Positions 1 to 8,962 of a stretch of DNA of 29,554 nt are shown piece after piece. Position numbers and translations under genes: made by a program. The DNA lies in NCBI GenBank assembly GCA_002169865.1, contig NHIC01000002.1:207-29760 (forward strand), in the 5' to 3' direction. The notes below the pieces were generated by a model. That model was not told the origin of the DNA and did no database searches. It saw nothing but the letters and a program-made list of their open reading frames with translations. The stretch is from Flavobacteriaceae bacterium TMED179. Lineage in GTDB: Bacteria; Bacteroidota; Bacteroidia; Flavobacteriales; Flavobacteriaceae. The stretch's first letter is position 1, and each line of letters begins with the position of its first letter.

Positions 1-4
1 AAAA

Positions 5-1450
5 ATGAAAAAATTTAAAATTTTATTATTTAGCTTAATAATATCAATTACAGTCTATAGCTGTGATGAGGAGGAATTGAATTTAGCTCCAATTTCTCAG
101 TTAACAACAGGAAATTTTTACCAATCGTCAGCTCAAATTGACCAAGCTTTAACCGGAGCATACTCTGGATTAAATGAACTTTATGATGAGATGATGATTA
201 GAGCTGCAATATGGAGAGGTGATAACTCTTCTCAAACAAACGGATATGCGAATAATCTTGAATTGAATATTTCTCAATACAACGAAAATGCCGGATCTCA
301 AGTATCAACCGATATTTGGAATACTTGTTATGCAATTATTAGTAGAGTTAATTTAGTTATTGATAAATCTACCGGACTTGATTACGCTGAAAAAACTTCA
401 CACCTTGGTCAAGCTAGATTTTTAAGGGCATTGATGTATTATGAATTAGTCAGGCACTTTGGAGATGTTCCATTAGTTAAAAAACCAGTTGGATTAGAGG
501 AAAGTTTTACAATTTCAAGATCACCATCGAGTGAAGTTTATACTTTTGTAACCTCAGAATTCGAGGCACTGGCAGACGTTTCACAGGGTTTAAGTGTAAA
601 TCAAAATGATAAAGGAAGGCCAACTATTTATTCAGCTTTTGGAATGGCAGCTAAAGCATATATACTCCAGGGGAATTATTCTTCTGCCAAACCACATTTA
701 AAATCAATAATTGATAGTGGTAAATTTTCAATGCAAGCTAATTACGCAGATATTTTTATGGAGGCAAATGATAATGGCCCTCATGTCGTTTTTTCAGTCC
801 AATATGATAAATCCGTAGCAGGTCAGGGAAATGCTCAACCTCAACAGGTACCAAAAATGGCTGCTGAAATTCCACTAAATGGAGTTACTCGAAGACAAAC
901 GGTCAGTGAGGATTTGTATAACTCATATGAGGCAGGTGATCTAAGAAGAGATCTTACTGTTCAAAACGGTTATACATCCACTGAAGATGGAGAATTTGTT
1001 GCCGATGAATTATTTTGGATTAAATATGCTAAAAATAATCAACCTGCAACTTTTGAAGAATGGGGAGTAGATATTTCAATTATTAGATACACTGATGTTA
1101 AGATGTTATATGCTGAAATACTAAACAGTGAAAGCTATCCTAGTGCTGAAGCATTTAGTATTTTGAATGAAGTTAGAATTAGAGCTGGTTTGCCAGCTGT
1201 GTCTTCCTCGGATTTAACAAGCCAATCAGCATTCCTAGATGCAATTATTAAGGAGAGAAGGATTGAGTTTGCAGGAGAAAGTAACAGGTGGTGGGATTTA
1301 CTTCGAACCGGAAAAGATCAAACAGTTCTTTCAGCTTTTGCCCTTCCAGAGTACCCATATAATACTAATAAGAGACTCTTTGGAATTCCAGAAGCAGAAA
1401 TATTAAAAGTTAATGATCCTTCAATTCTTTCTCAGAATCCTGGGTATTAA
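5..1450 (+). CDS. SusD/RagB-like outer-membrane glycan-binding lipoprotein
   Basis: A 481-residue SusD-family lipoprotein. Members of the family sit on the cell surface as a lid over a SusC-type TonB-dependent transporter and bind oligosaccharides for import. The N-terminus has a lysine-rich start, a hydrophobic stretch and a lipobox ending at Cys20. The next residues are Asp-Glu-Glu-Glu, which resembles the acidic surface-export signal of flavobacterial lipoproteins. The repeat-rich helical part shows the typical 'QARFLRALMYYELVRHFGDVPL' region near residues 135-156, and the C-terminus has the usual RRIEFAGE..RWWDLLRTGK segment and ends in a QNPGY tail. The start codon is only 5 bases from the window edge, so the expected susC partner lies upstream and out of view. 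A strong hairpin terminator follows, so this gene probably closes its transcript. The glycan specificity cannot be read from the sequence. Confidence 0.95.
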   Translation: MKKFKILLFSLIISITVYSCDEEELNLAPISQLTTGNFYQSSAQIDQALTGAYSGLNELYDEMMIRAAIWRGDNSSQTNGYANNLELNISQYNENAGSQVSTDIWNTCYAIISRVNLVIDKSTGLDYAEKTSHLGQARFLRALMYYELVRHFGDVPLVKKPVGLEESFTISRSPSSEVYTFVTSEFEALADVSQGLSVNQNDKGRPTIYSAFGMAAKAYILQGNYSSAKPHLKSIIDSGKFSMQANYADIFMEANDNGPHVVFSVQYDKSVAGQGNAQPQQVPKMAAEIPLNGVTRRQTVSEDLYNSYEAGDLRRDLTVQNGYTSTEDGEFVADELFWIKYAKNNQPATFEEWGVDISIIRYTDVKMLYAEILNSESYPSAEAFSILNEVRIRAGLPAVSSSDLTSQSAFLDAIIKERRIEFAGESNRWWDLLRTGKDQTVLSAFALPEYPYNTNKRLFGIPEAEILKVNDPSILSQNPGY

Positions 1451-1470
1451 TACTTAATTTATTCTTATAT

Positions 1471-1505
1471 AAAAGGGTACAGAGAATTCTCTGAACCCTT
1501 TTTTT
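1471..1505 (+). terminator. Rho-independent terminator after the first susD
   Basis: The arms AAAAGGGT (1471-1478) and ACCCTTTT (1495-1502) enclose a perfect 14-base palindrome, CAGAGAATTCTCTG (1480-1493), with one A-A mismatch between the two parts. A run of seven T follows (1499-1505). It starts 20 bases after the susD stop and separates that transcript from the sulfatase operon. Confidence 0.85.
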
Positions 1506-1572
1506 ATAACTAATTTAAACATCATTTAATGAGTCTTTTATCAGTACTTTATTTTTTATAATTTCAATTTAT

Positions 1573-2964
1573 TTGAGAACTATTATTTTAATATCATTAT
1601 TCTTTTTTTCATATGGTAATGCTCAAAAAGTGAATCAAAGAAAACCGAACTTCATCGTAATACTTACTGATGACCAAAGTTGGGTAGGAACATCTTTTTT
1701 AGCAGATCCTAATGATCCTCGTTCTAAAAGTGACTATTATCAAACTCCTAACATGGAGCGATTAGCCAGAGGTGGAATGCGAATGACCAATGGATATGCA
1801 CCGGCTCCATTCTGCTCCCCCACTAGAAAAAGTATTTTAACAGGATTGACCCCCGCTAAGCATGAATATCAAAAAGACAGGAAAAATTGGACTAAGGTTT
1901 TTAGGAGAGAGCTAACAATTCCAAAAATACTTAAAAAAGTAGACCCTAATTATGTAACCGCTCACTTTGGAAAATGGGATGCTAGGTATGATAACTTTAC
2001 CCCCGAGGAAATGGGATACGATTTTAGTGATGGATTAACCAGTAACAATACGGGGGGGGGGAAGAAAACTCTTACTAATAAAGGAAAAGAAATTCCTTTT
2101 GTAATGGGAGAACAGTGGCCTAAAGCCTATAATGATCCAAAGCTGATTTTTTCGCTCACAAAAAAGTCAAATAATTTCATCGAAGAGCAAACCCAAAATA
2201 ATAAGCCTTTTTTTATTCAAATTTCTCATTACGCAGTCCACTTGGCCGTTACCTACAGTCAAAAAAACATTAATAAATATAAGGAAGCAGAAAAAGGACA
2301 AAAACACTTTGTTCCCGAGTTTGCAGCCATGACAGAGGACATGGATGAAGGCATTGGAATGATCCTTGACAAATTATCTTCTCTCGGCATAGCTGATAAT
2401 ACTTATATCATTTTCTTATCAGACAACGGAGGTAGAACTGCAATTCCAATTGGACCTGAACAAAAAGAAGCTAGAAACTTTCCACTTAGAGGAGGTAAGG
2501 GGTCTATGTATGAGGGAGGGTTAAGGGTTCCTTTTATTGTCTCAGGTCCTGGTATTTCTGAGAATACCTATTCCAATGTTCCCGTTACTGGTTTGGATAT
2601 TTTACCTACAATTGCTAGATTGGCAGGCTATGAAGACCCCTTTCCCAAAAAACTTGATGGGGGTAACATGGCCTCTGTCATTCATAATAATGGAAAGGGA
2701 ATAATAAATAGAAATCGCCCCTTTTTGATATTTCACCAAGCGGCAAACAGAAAACCCACTTCTGCCATTCGATTGGAAAATTTTAAGCTTGTTAAGGACT
2801 GGCGCTACAATAACTTGGAACTTTTTGACCTTGCTAATGACATTGAAGAAAAAAATGATCTTTCTAAAAAAATGCCTGAGGTTGTAAAAAAATTAGATAA
2901 AGCTTTGATTCAATTTCTAGAAGAAGCCAATGCTGAAACTAAGTTCTTCCATAAAAAATATTAA
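1573..2964 (+). CDS. Secreted S1-family sulfatase (FGly motif CSPTR) containing a 10-G tract
   Basis: A 463-residue formylglycine sulfatase (alkaline-phosphatase superfamily, S1), hydrolysing a sulfate ester on a carbohydrate in the periplasm or outside the cell. The chosen start is TTG: no ATG occurs in frame before the conserved core, and from here the protein begins with a clean signal peptide ending near 'YGNAQ' (residue 18). The metal-binding LTDDQ is at residues 31-35. The formylglycine site Cys81-Ser-Pro-Thr-Arg follows, then GKWD where many S1 enzymes have GKWH, and SDNGG further on. A GGG tripeptide is encoded by ten consecutive G (2052-2061), a slippage-prone tract in an AT-rich gene. 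This is the first gene of the long operon; the next gene starts 15 bases after its stop. Subfamily and sulfate position are not assigned. Confidence 0.93.
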   Translation: MRTIILISLFFFSYGNAQKVNQRKPNFIVILTDDQSWVGTSFLADPNDPRSKSDYYQTPNMERLARGGMRMTNGYAPAPFCSPTRKSILTGLTPAKHEYQKDRKNWTKVFRRELTIPKILKKVDPNYVTAHFGKWDARYDNFTPEEMGYDFSDGLTSNNTGGGKKTLTNKGKEIPFVMGEQWPKAYNDPKLIFSLTKKSNNFIEEQTQNNKPFFIQISHYAVHLAVTYSQKNINKYKEAEKGQKHFVPEFAAMTEDMDEGIGMILDKLSSLGIADNTYIIFLSDNGGRTAIPIGPEQKEARNFPLRGGKGSMYEGGLRVPFIVSGPGISENTYSNVPVTGLDILPTIARLAGYEDPFPKKLDGGNMASVIHNNGKGIINRNRPFLIFHQAANRKPTSAIRLENFKLVKDWRYNNLELFDLANDIEEKNDLSKKMPEVVKKLDKALIQFLEEANAETKFFHKKY

Positions 2965-2979
2965 TCTTAAATCATTTTC

Positions 2980-4197
2980 ATGAATAATTCAAGAAGAAAA
3001 TTTATCAACCAATCCAGCGGTTTATTACCTCTTTTTCTCACTCCTAGTCTTTTATATGATCTTTCTGTAATTTCCTCAAAGGATGAAAAGATTGATGAAA
3101 TAAATTTATTTTTAATCAATGTGAACAAAGAACGGAACTTTAGCTATGGTGTATGGAAAAATAGACAGCATGTAATGATTAATATTAAATCAAGTAACTG
3201 TGTGGGTTGGGGGGAAACGAAAGTATCGAGTAATCGTCCTGATTTTGACCTTTCAGCTTGGTCTGTAGAATTCAAAAAACTAAAAGGGATGACTCTAGGC
3301 GGAGCCATCGAAAAAGTGAGAAATCAATTTTTTAAAGGTAATTGGAGGCCTATTATTACCGAAGGTTTATTAATGACACTATATGATTTGATGGGTAAAA
3401 TTGAAAAAAAACCTACCATTAAAATGTGGGGGTTAAAGGGAGAGGCTCCTGTCCCTGCTATTTTTTGTATTTTGGAAAAGGAAGTGGACATGGTGGTCAA
3501 ACAAGCACAAATTGCTAAAGATCAAAATATGCACCGATATGTAAAAATCAAAATGTTTGGAGATTTTGAAGTAGACAAAAAAAACATCAGTGCGTTACGA
3601 AAATTTCTAGGGCCCAAATCGTTTATATTAGGTGACCCGAATCGTGGTTATAAACACGTCACAGAATTGAAAGAGCTATCCAAAATCATGGTAGCCCTCA
3701 ATGAAGTAGGAATGGATGGTGTAGAAGATCCATCCAGCTTAAATAAAGAGGAATTGATTTATTTACAAGCTAATGTTGGTAATCTTTCCATTGTACCTGA
3801 CCACATTATGAGACCAGCTTTTAAAAGTATCAAATATTTTGATAATCGAATGGGTAATTTTTTCAATTTACATCCTAACTGTATGGGGACCATCTCCGAA
3901 ATTAATGAGATATCAAGAGTAATTAGAGCCTCTAAAAAAGGGATAATGATTGGCGATTCAAGCTTAATTGGGGCTGCTTGTACATTTTGGCAACAATTGG
4001 CTATTGGAAATGAGGCTTCATGGGTAGAGGCTATGGAAAAGCCTCAAGAACAAGATGCCTTTTTAAAGTGTATTGATCAGAAGGCTACACATCTGAATAA
4101 AGAGGGAAAAGTTGAAGTTGATTTTAGTCCAGGGTTCGGATTAAAAGTCAATGAAAAAAAATTACTTTCACTATCCAATTCTTACCTTAAAATTTAA
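2980..4197 (+). CDS. Exported enolase-superfamily (MR/MLE-like) protein
   Basis: A 405-residue protein with a mandelate racemase/muconate lactonizing enzyme-like barrel. The superfamily abstracts a proton next to a carboxylate, as in sugar-acid dehydratases, racemases and epimerases. Visible elements are a Lys189-Ile-Lys191 (KxK) motif and three expected metal ligands at normal spacing: Asp219 in GDPN, Glu249 in VEDP and Asp274 in VPDH. Where muconate-lactonizing and dipeptide-epimerase relatives have a second catalytic Lys, this protein reads NLHPNCMG with His298. The N-terminus carries Ser-Arg-Arg-Lys-Phe followed by a moderately hydrophobic stretch, which looks like a Tat signal. Export is unusual for this superfamily. 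The gene lies 15 bases after a sulfatase and 6 bases before the GH92 gene. It may act on a uronate released in the periplasm, but no substrate can be named. Confidence 0.8.
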   Translation: MNNSRRKFINQSSGLLPLFLTPSLLYDLSVISSKDEKIDEINLFLINVNKERNFSYGVWKNRQHVMINIKSSNCVGWGETKVSSNRPDFDLSAWSVEFKKLKGMTLGGAIEKVRNQFFKGNWRPIITEGLLMTLYDLMGKIEKKPTIKMWGLKGEAPVPAIFCILEKEVDMVVKQAQIAKDQNMHRYVKIKMFGDFEVDKKNISALRKFLGPKSFILGDPNRGYKHVTELKELSKIMVALNEVGMDGVEDPSSLNKEELIYLQANVGNLSIVPDHIMRPAFKSIKYFDNRMGNFFNLHPNCMGTISEINEISRVIRASKKGIMIGDSSLIGAACTFWQQLAIGNEASWVEAMEKPQEQDAFLKCIDQKATHLNKEGKVEVDFSPGFGLKVNEKKLLSLSNSYLKI

Positions 4198-4203
4198 CTA
4201 TAA

Positions 4204-6576
4204 ATGAAAAAATTAAAACTATTTATTTTATTATTTGGAACATTAGTTTATGGTCAACGTCCTGTCGACTTAGTCAATCCCCTAGTCGACTCAGCCAATT
4301 CTAGATGGTTCTTTTTTAGTTCTGCCAGTCGACCTTTTGGAATGGTCAATTTGAGTCCTGATATGGGAACAGCTGGAGCTTGGGAATCAGGATATCGTTA
4401 CAACCAAAAAACTATTAACTTTTTTAGCCATATTCACGCTTGGCAATTGTCTGGGATTCCAGTGTTACCAACCACTGGAGAAGTAAAGGCCCATTTGGGT
4501 CCCAAAACATATGGATCTGCCTATTCTCATGAAAGGGAAACGGTTGAACCAGGTTATCATATGGTTGTTTTAGACGATTACAATATTAAAGCAGAATTGA
4601 CCTCTACCGTAAGGGTAGGTTTTCACCGATATACATTTCCACAATCTGACCAAAGTGCAATTGTTATTGATCTCTCGGCACAACTCGGTCCTAGTGGTAC
4701 GGAGAGCGGATATGTAAAAAAAGTATCCAATAAGATACTAAGAGGTTATGCTTTGATGGAAAAAACTAGAAGAAGACCCAAATCCACTAAAGTTTTTTTC
4801 AGCATTCATTTTAGTACTCCATTTGATAATTTATATGCTTTTCAGAATAATAAATTATTAGGTAAAGTTAACGACTTTAAAGGTGAGAATGGAGGTGTAT
4901 ACCCTCTATTCAGAACAAAAAAGGGTGAGCAGATAATGATGAAAGTAGGTATCTCGTACGTAAGCATGGAGCAAGCGGAACTCAACCTCACAACGGAACT
5001 TAAGCATTGGGATTTTGATGCAGTGGTTAAAGATTCAAAAAATCAGTGGAATGATTATCTCAGCCGCATAGAAATCAAAGGAAACACCAAAGACAATCAA
5101 ATAAGGTTTTATACTGATTTATGGCATGCTTTGCAGGGGAGAAGAATTATTAGTGATGTAAATGGAAAGTACAGTGATATGACTGGTGCAAAGCAACGCA
5201 TTGGGCAAATCCCTCTAAATAAAAATGGTATACCAAAGTTTAATCACTACAATTCCGACTCTTTTTGGGGAGCCCAATGGACCTTAAATACCTTGTGGCA
5301 TTTGGTCTACCCCAGAATTTCAGAGGAATTTGTCAATTCTATGTTATTGATGTACGATGATGGGGGCTTGATTCCTAGAGGCCCCTCTGGGGGCAATTAT
5401 ACCTATGTTATGACTGGCGCCTCGACCACTCCATTTATAGTCAGTGCCTATATGAAAGGTATCAGAGGTTTTGACATTGAAAAAGCCTACAAAGGCATGC
5501 TTAAAAATGCACTACCAGGGGGAATAATGAGCAAAGTAGGTTATGAACATTATACCCATAAAGGAGGAGGTATTGAATATTACATAGAAAGGGGGTATGT
5601 ACCTTTTCCACTTTATGAGAAACAATATGGATATCATCAGTGTGGTCCTGGGGTAACTATGGAGTATGCCTATCAAGATTGGACTTTGGCGCAAATGGCC
5701 AAGGCTTTAAACAAAAATGACGATTACGAAATGCTCGAAAAAAGGGCCGCCAACTATCGGAATATATATGATCCCGAGTCAGGATGGATGAGAGGCCGAA
5801 CCATGGAGGGAAAATGGGTAACGCCTTTTGACCCTTTGGTTTACGAAAGTGATTATAAACACCCTTTGGGATCTGGTTTTGTTGAAGCTACTGCTGCTGC
5901 TGCAACTTGGTTTGTTCCCCATGACCTAGCAGGACTGGCCGACCTTATGGGAGGAAAGGAAACCGCTGCAAAAAGATTAAACCAATCTTTTTTAATAGCG
6001 GAACAGCACGGATTTGTAGGCCATAACTATCGTGCAGATAAATTTGTTGCAAGTGAACGTAGAAGGGTATTTATCAATTATGGAAATCAGCCATCAATGC
6101 AAACAGGTTATATATTCAATTATTTAGGTCAGCCTTGGCTCACACAAAAATGGATTAGGAATGTTATTGATGAAGTCTACTCTGATAACGACCCACAGCG
6201 AGGATATAGTGGAGACGAGGACCAAGGTCTTATGGGAGCTCTTTCAGTATTGATGAAGATGGGATTATTTGAAATGAAAGGTGGGGCAGACATTAATCCA
6301 ACCTATGATTTATCTAGTCCTATATTTGATCAAATAACCATTCATTTGGATAAAGATTATTACATGGGAGAGAGATTTACTATAAACTCCCAAAAAAACA
6401 GCCCCAAAAACAAGTACATTCAAAGTGTTAAACTCAACGGAGAGTCTCTAAACCAATCATGGTTCTATCATAAAGATTTAGTTAAAGGAGGAACATTGGA
6501 TTATGTTTTAGGTGATAAACCAAATTACAATTGGGGGACAGCAAAAGAAATACTTCCAGCAAGCATGTCTGATTAA
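4204..6576 (+). CDS. Divergent GH92-family glycosidase (alpha-mannosidase-like)
   Basis: A 790-residue exported protein of glycoside hydrolase family 92, whose known members are calcium-dependent exo-alpha-mannosidases. A signal peptide ends near 'VYGQ' (residues 15-18). The N-terminal beta-sandwich shows PFGMVNLSPD, FSHIHAW..SG and VLPTTG. The C-terminal toroid has GFVE..AAATWFVPHD and NYLGQPWLTQ, then GDEDQG. Glu561 matches the general acid, and Asp671 and Asp673 match the base pair; their spacing of 110 and 112 residues agrees with the 109 and 111 I recall for BT3990 (Glu533, Asp642, Asp644). Several usual family positions differ: WG at 355-356 where WD is typical, EATAAAA in place of an EGNxWQY-like block, and GNQP at 627-630 in place of GNEP. 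Specificity may therefore not be plain mannose. It sits in the operon, 6 bases after its neighbour. Confidence 0.88.
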   Translation: MKKLKLFILLFGTLVYGQRPVDLVNPLVDSANSRWFFFSSASRPFGMVNLSPDMGTAGAWESGYRYNQKTINFFSHIHAWQLSGIPVLPTTGEVKAHLGPKTYGSAYSHERETVEPGYHMVVLDDYNIKAELTSTVRVGFHRYTFPQSDQSAIVIDLSAQLGPSGTESGYVKKVSNKILRGYALMEKTRRRPKSTKVFFSIHFSTPFDNLYAFQNNKLLGKVNDFKGENGGVYPLFRTKKGEQIMMKVGISYVSMEQAELNLTTELKHWDFDAVVKDSKNQWNDYLSRIEIKGNTKDNQIRFYTDLWHALQGRRIISDVNGKYSDMTGAKQRIGQIPLNKNGIPKFNHYNSDSFWGAQWTLNTLWHLVYPRISEEFVNSMLLMYDDGGLIPRGPSGGNYTYVMTGASTTPFIVSAYMKGIRGFDIEKAYKGMLKNALPGGIMSKVGYEHYTHKGGGIEYYIERGYVPFPLYEKQYGYHQCGPGVTMEYAYQDWTLAQMAKALNKNDDYEMLEKRAANYRNIYDPESGWMRGRTMEGKWVTPFDPLVYESDYKHPLGSGFVEATAAAATWFVPHDLAGLADLMGGKETAAKRLNQSFLIAEQHGFVGHNYRADKFVASERRRVFINYGNQPSMQTGYIFNYLGQPWLTQKWIRNVIDEVYSDNDPQRGYSGDEDQGLMGALSVLMKMGLFEMKGGADINPTYDLSSPIFDQITIHLDKDYYMGERFTINSQKNSPKNKYIQSVKLNGESLNQSWFYHKDLVKGGTLDYVLGDKPNYNWGTAKEILPASMSD

Positions 6577-6586
6577 AAAATAGTAT

Positions 6587-7612
6587 GTGGAAAGAAAGTT
6601 AGGGTTTGGAATTATTGGTACTGGTAGTATTGCCAATTTTCATGCAAATTGTATTGAAAAGATTGACAATGCTAATCTTTTGGGAGTTTATAGTAAATCT
6701 CAGGCCAGAGCAAATCAAGTGGCTGAAAATTTTAATTGCCCCGTTTTTTGGGATATGGAAAAACTATTATCCAACCCCAATATTGACATTATTTGCGTTT
6801 GTAATGAAAGTGGGCTTCACTCCATTACTATTGATAAAATCGCTAAATCTGGTAAACACGTTCTTTGTGAAAAACCATTAGAAACTAGTATTGAAAAAAT
6901 AGATAAGATTGCAGCGATAGTAAAATCATCAGGTATCCAACTTGGTTGCGTATTTCAGAATCGTGAAAACCCAGAATATAAAAAACTCAAATCTTATATC
7001 TCTAAGGGGACTTTGGGAAAAATTCTAATGTGTCAAACTAGTATTAATTGGTATCGTCCTCCTAGTTATTATCAAGGTTCGTGGCGAGGTACTCATTCCT
7101 TAGATGGAGGAGCTGCATTGATTAATCAAGGTATTCATACAATTGATCTTATGCTAGATATAATGGGTGATGTAAATGAAATTAGTGCGTTTGTAGATAC
7201 CTTATATCATGAGATCGAGGGAGAAGATATAGCAGTAGCTACTTTGAAGTTTAAAAGTGGAGCTTTGGGAACCTTATCTGGTGGAACCGCATTATTTCCA
7301 GGAGAACCAGAGTCTATAAGTGTTTACGGAACCAAAGGAAATATAATCTTCAGAGGTGGAAAAATTGTCTCCTCTAGTGTAGCGAGCATCCAGCAGGAAT
7401 TAAGTAAATTAGAAAATCAATCTGGAAGTGGTGCTTCAGATCCCATGGCAATTACAGATCAATTTCATATTTCTGTAATTATGGATATGATAAATGCCGT
7501 TATCTTTGATAAAACCCCATTTATTAGTATTGATCAGGCTAGAAAGCCAGTGGAATTGATTAATTCCATATATAAATCAAAAGGAAACAGAATTAAAATA
7601 ATTAAAACCTAA
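6587..7612 (+). CDS. Gfo/Idh/MocA-family NAD(P)-dependent oxidoreductase
   Basis: A 341-residue oxidoreductase with an N-terminal Rossmann fold: the dinucleotide-binding Gly11-Thr-Gly13-Ser-Ile-Ala16 begins almost at the start, and Glu95-Lys96-Pro97 is the family's catalytic lysine motif. The C-terminal half has GGAALINQGIHTIDLM with His184 and Asp187, typical of sugar and inositol dehydrogenases. There is no signal peptide, so the enzyme is probably cytoplasmic, unlike almost everything else in this operon. The start is GTG: the ATG two bases upstream (6585) is in another frame and stops after five codons. The stop codon overlaps the next gene's ATG by one base (TAATG), suggesting translational coupling. 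It likely oxidises, reduces or epimerises an imported sugar of the target glycan. A GH109-type glycosidase activity in the same fold cannot be excluded. Confidence 0.9.
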   Translation: MERKLGFGIIGTGSIANFHANCIEKIDNANLLGVYSKSQARANQVAENFNCPVFWDMEKLLSNPNIDIICVCNESGLHSITIDKIAKSGKHVLCEKPLETSIEKIDKIAAIVKSSGIQLGCVFQNRENPEYKKLKSYISKGTLGKILMCQTSINWYRPPSYYQGSWRGTHSLDGGAALINQGIHTIDLMLDIMGDVNEISAFVDTLYHEIEGEDIAVATLKFKSGALGTLSGGTALFPGEPESISVYGTKGNIIFRGGKIVSSSVASIQQELSKLENQSGSGASDPMAITDQFHISVIMDMINAVIFDKTPFISIDQARKPVELINSIYKSKGNRIKIIKT

Positions 7613-8949
7613 TGAAAAATTTAATCAGTTTTATTTTTTGTGTGATCCTATCGATTACATTTCTGCCCATAGCTTGTCAAACTATAACAGAGCAACCCTC
7701 AAAACCTAACGTTATTTTAATTATGGCAGATGATATCGGGTATGAATGTTTAAGTATCAATGGGAGCACTTCCTATAAAACTCCTGTTTTAGATTCTTTA
7801 GCTAACAAAGGAATTAATTTTACGAAAGCTATTTCACAACCTTTATGTACCCCTTCAAGAGTAAAAATTATGACAGGGAAATTCAATTTCAAGAACTACG
7901 AATATTTTACATATCTGAATCCCAAAGAAAAATCTTTTGGAAACCTGTTTAAGGAAAATGGTTATAAAACAGCCATAGTTGGCAAATGGCAACTTAATGG
8001 AATTGCACACAAATTAAAGGGCTTTAATGATAATACGCGACCTAACCATTTTGGTTTTGACGAGTACAGTTTGTGGCAATTAACTAAACTAAAATCCTAT
8101 GGTGAACGATTTGCCAATCCTTATATTGAGCAAAATGGAAAAGCTTTACCCCGAGACCAAAATGCTTATGGCCCAGATATAGTCTCTAATTACGCCATAG
8201 ATTTTATCAAAAGAAATAAAGACCAACCTTTCTTTATCTATTATCCTATGCTATTGGTTCACAGCCCATTTGTTCCCACCCCAGATTCACCAGAGTGGGA
8301 ATCACTGGAAACGAGATCAAAACAAGAAGATCGATTCTATATTGATATGGTAGCATATATGGATAAAATTATTGGAAGAATTGTAAATGAATTAAAAACT
8401 CAGGGTATAGCAGACAATACACTTCTCTATTTTATAGGAGATAATGGCACCAAAACAACATTGGTTTCGCTGACGGAAAATGGGCCCATTAGAGGAGGAA
8501 AAGGTAACACAATTACTCACGGAAACCATGTTCCAATGGTCGCAAGTTGGCCAGGAAAAATCAAAAAACCTTACACTTATAGTGGCTTGATTAATTTCAC
8601 TGATTTTTATGCCACTTTTTGTGATATTTTAGGAGTAGCCAATGAAAGTGACGGGTTAAGTATGATTGACTTACTATATGGCGAAAAGCTTTTGGAAAGA
8701 AAAACAGTTACTACTTACTATGACCCCATGTGGTCTGCTAATGTGACCCAATTTAGAAACGTTTTTTCACAAAATTCAAGATACAAACTTTACAAAGATG
8801 GAAAGTTTTATGATATGGAAAATGATATTTTAGAAAAATCACCTCTTAGTGATAAAGAATTAAGTGAGGATCAAAAAATCATAAAAGCAAAATTAGCTGA
8901 CGAACTTGCACGTTTTCCATCACTTCCAGAAACCTCCTTTGTCAGATGA
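7612..8949 (+). CDS. S1-family sulfatase lipoprotein (FGly motif CTPSR)
   Basis: A 445-residue S1 sulfatase anchored as a lipoprotein. The hydrophobic N-terminus ends in a lipobox, LPIAC, with Cys22. The residues after it (Gln-Thr-Ile-Thr) are not acidic, so the protein more likely stays inside the outer membrane than on the surface. The core shows MADDIGYE near residue 39, the formylglycine site Cys79-Thr-Pro-Ser-Arg, VGKWQLNG where GKWHLG is common, and GDNGT. Its ATG overlaps the stop of the oxidoreductase gene by one base. The active-site neighbourhood differs from the other seven sulfatases, which argues for a distinct sulfate position rather than a recent duplicate. The subfamily is not assigned. 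Confidence 0.94.
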   Translation: MKNLISFIFCVILSITFLPIACQTITEQPSKPNVILIMADDIGYECLSINGSTSYKTPVLDSLANKGINFTKAISQPLCTPSRVKIMTGKFNFKNYEYFTYLNPKEKSFGNLFKENGYKTAIVGKWQLNGIAHKLKGFNDNTRPNHFGFDEYSLWQLTKLKSYGERFANPYIEQNGKALPRDQNAYGPDIVSNYAIDFIKRNKDQPFFIYYPMLLVHSPFVPTPDSPEWESLETRSKQEDRFYIDMVAYMDKIIGRIVNELKTQGIADNTLLYFIGDNGTKTTLVSLTENGPIRGGKGNTITHGNHVPMVASWPGKIKKPYTYSGLINFTDFYATFCDILGVANESDGLSMIDLLYGEKLLERKTVTTYYDPMWSANVTQFRNVFSQNSRYKLYKDGKFYDMENDILEKSPLSDKELSEDQKIIKAKLADELARFPSLPETSFVR

Positions 8950-8962
8950 TTATACAAATATA

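Noticed and set aside
1529..1561. Short ATG-initiated frame before the first sulfatase
   Set aside because: It has only ten codons, is out of frame with the sulfatase and resembles nothing; probably chance.
8906..8962. Longer reading frame (TTG at 8906) for the iduronate-2-sulfatase-like gene
   Set aside because: It would overlap the previous gene by 44 bases and add 19 residues in front of a perfect signal peptide that begins at the ATG at 8963.
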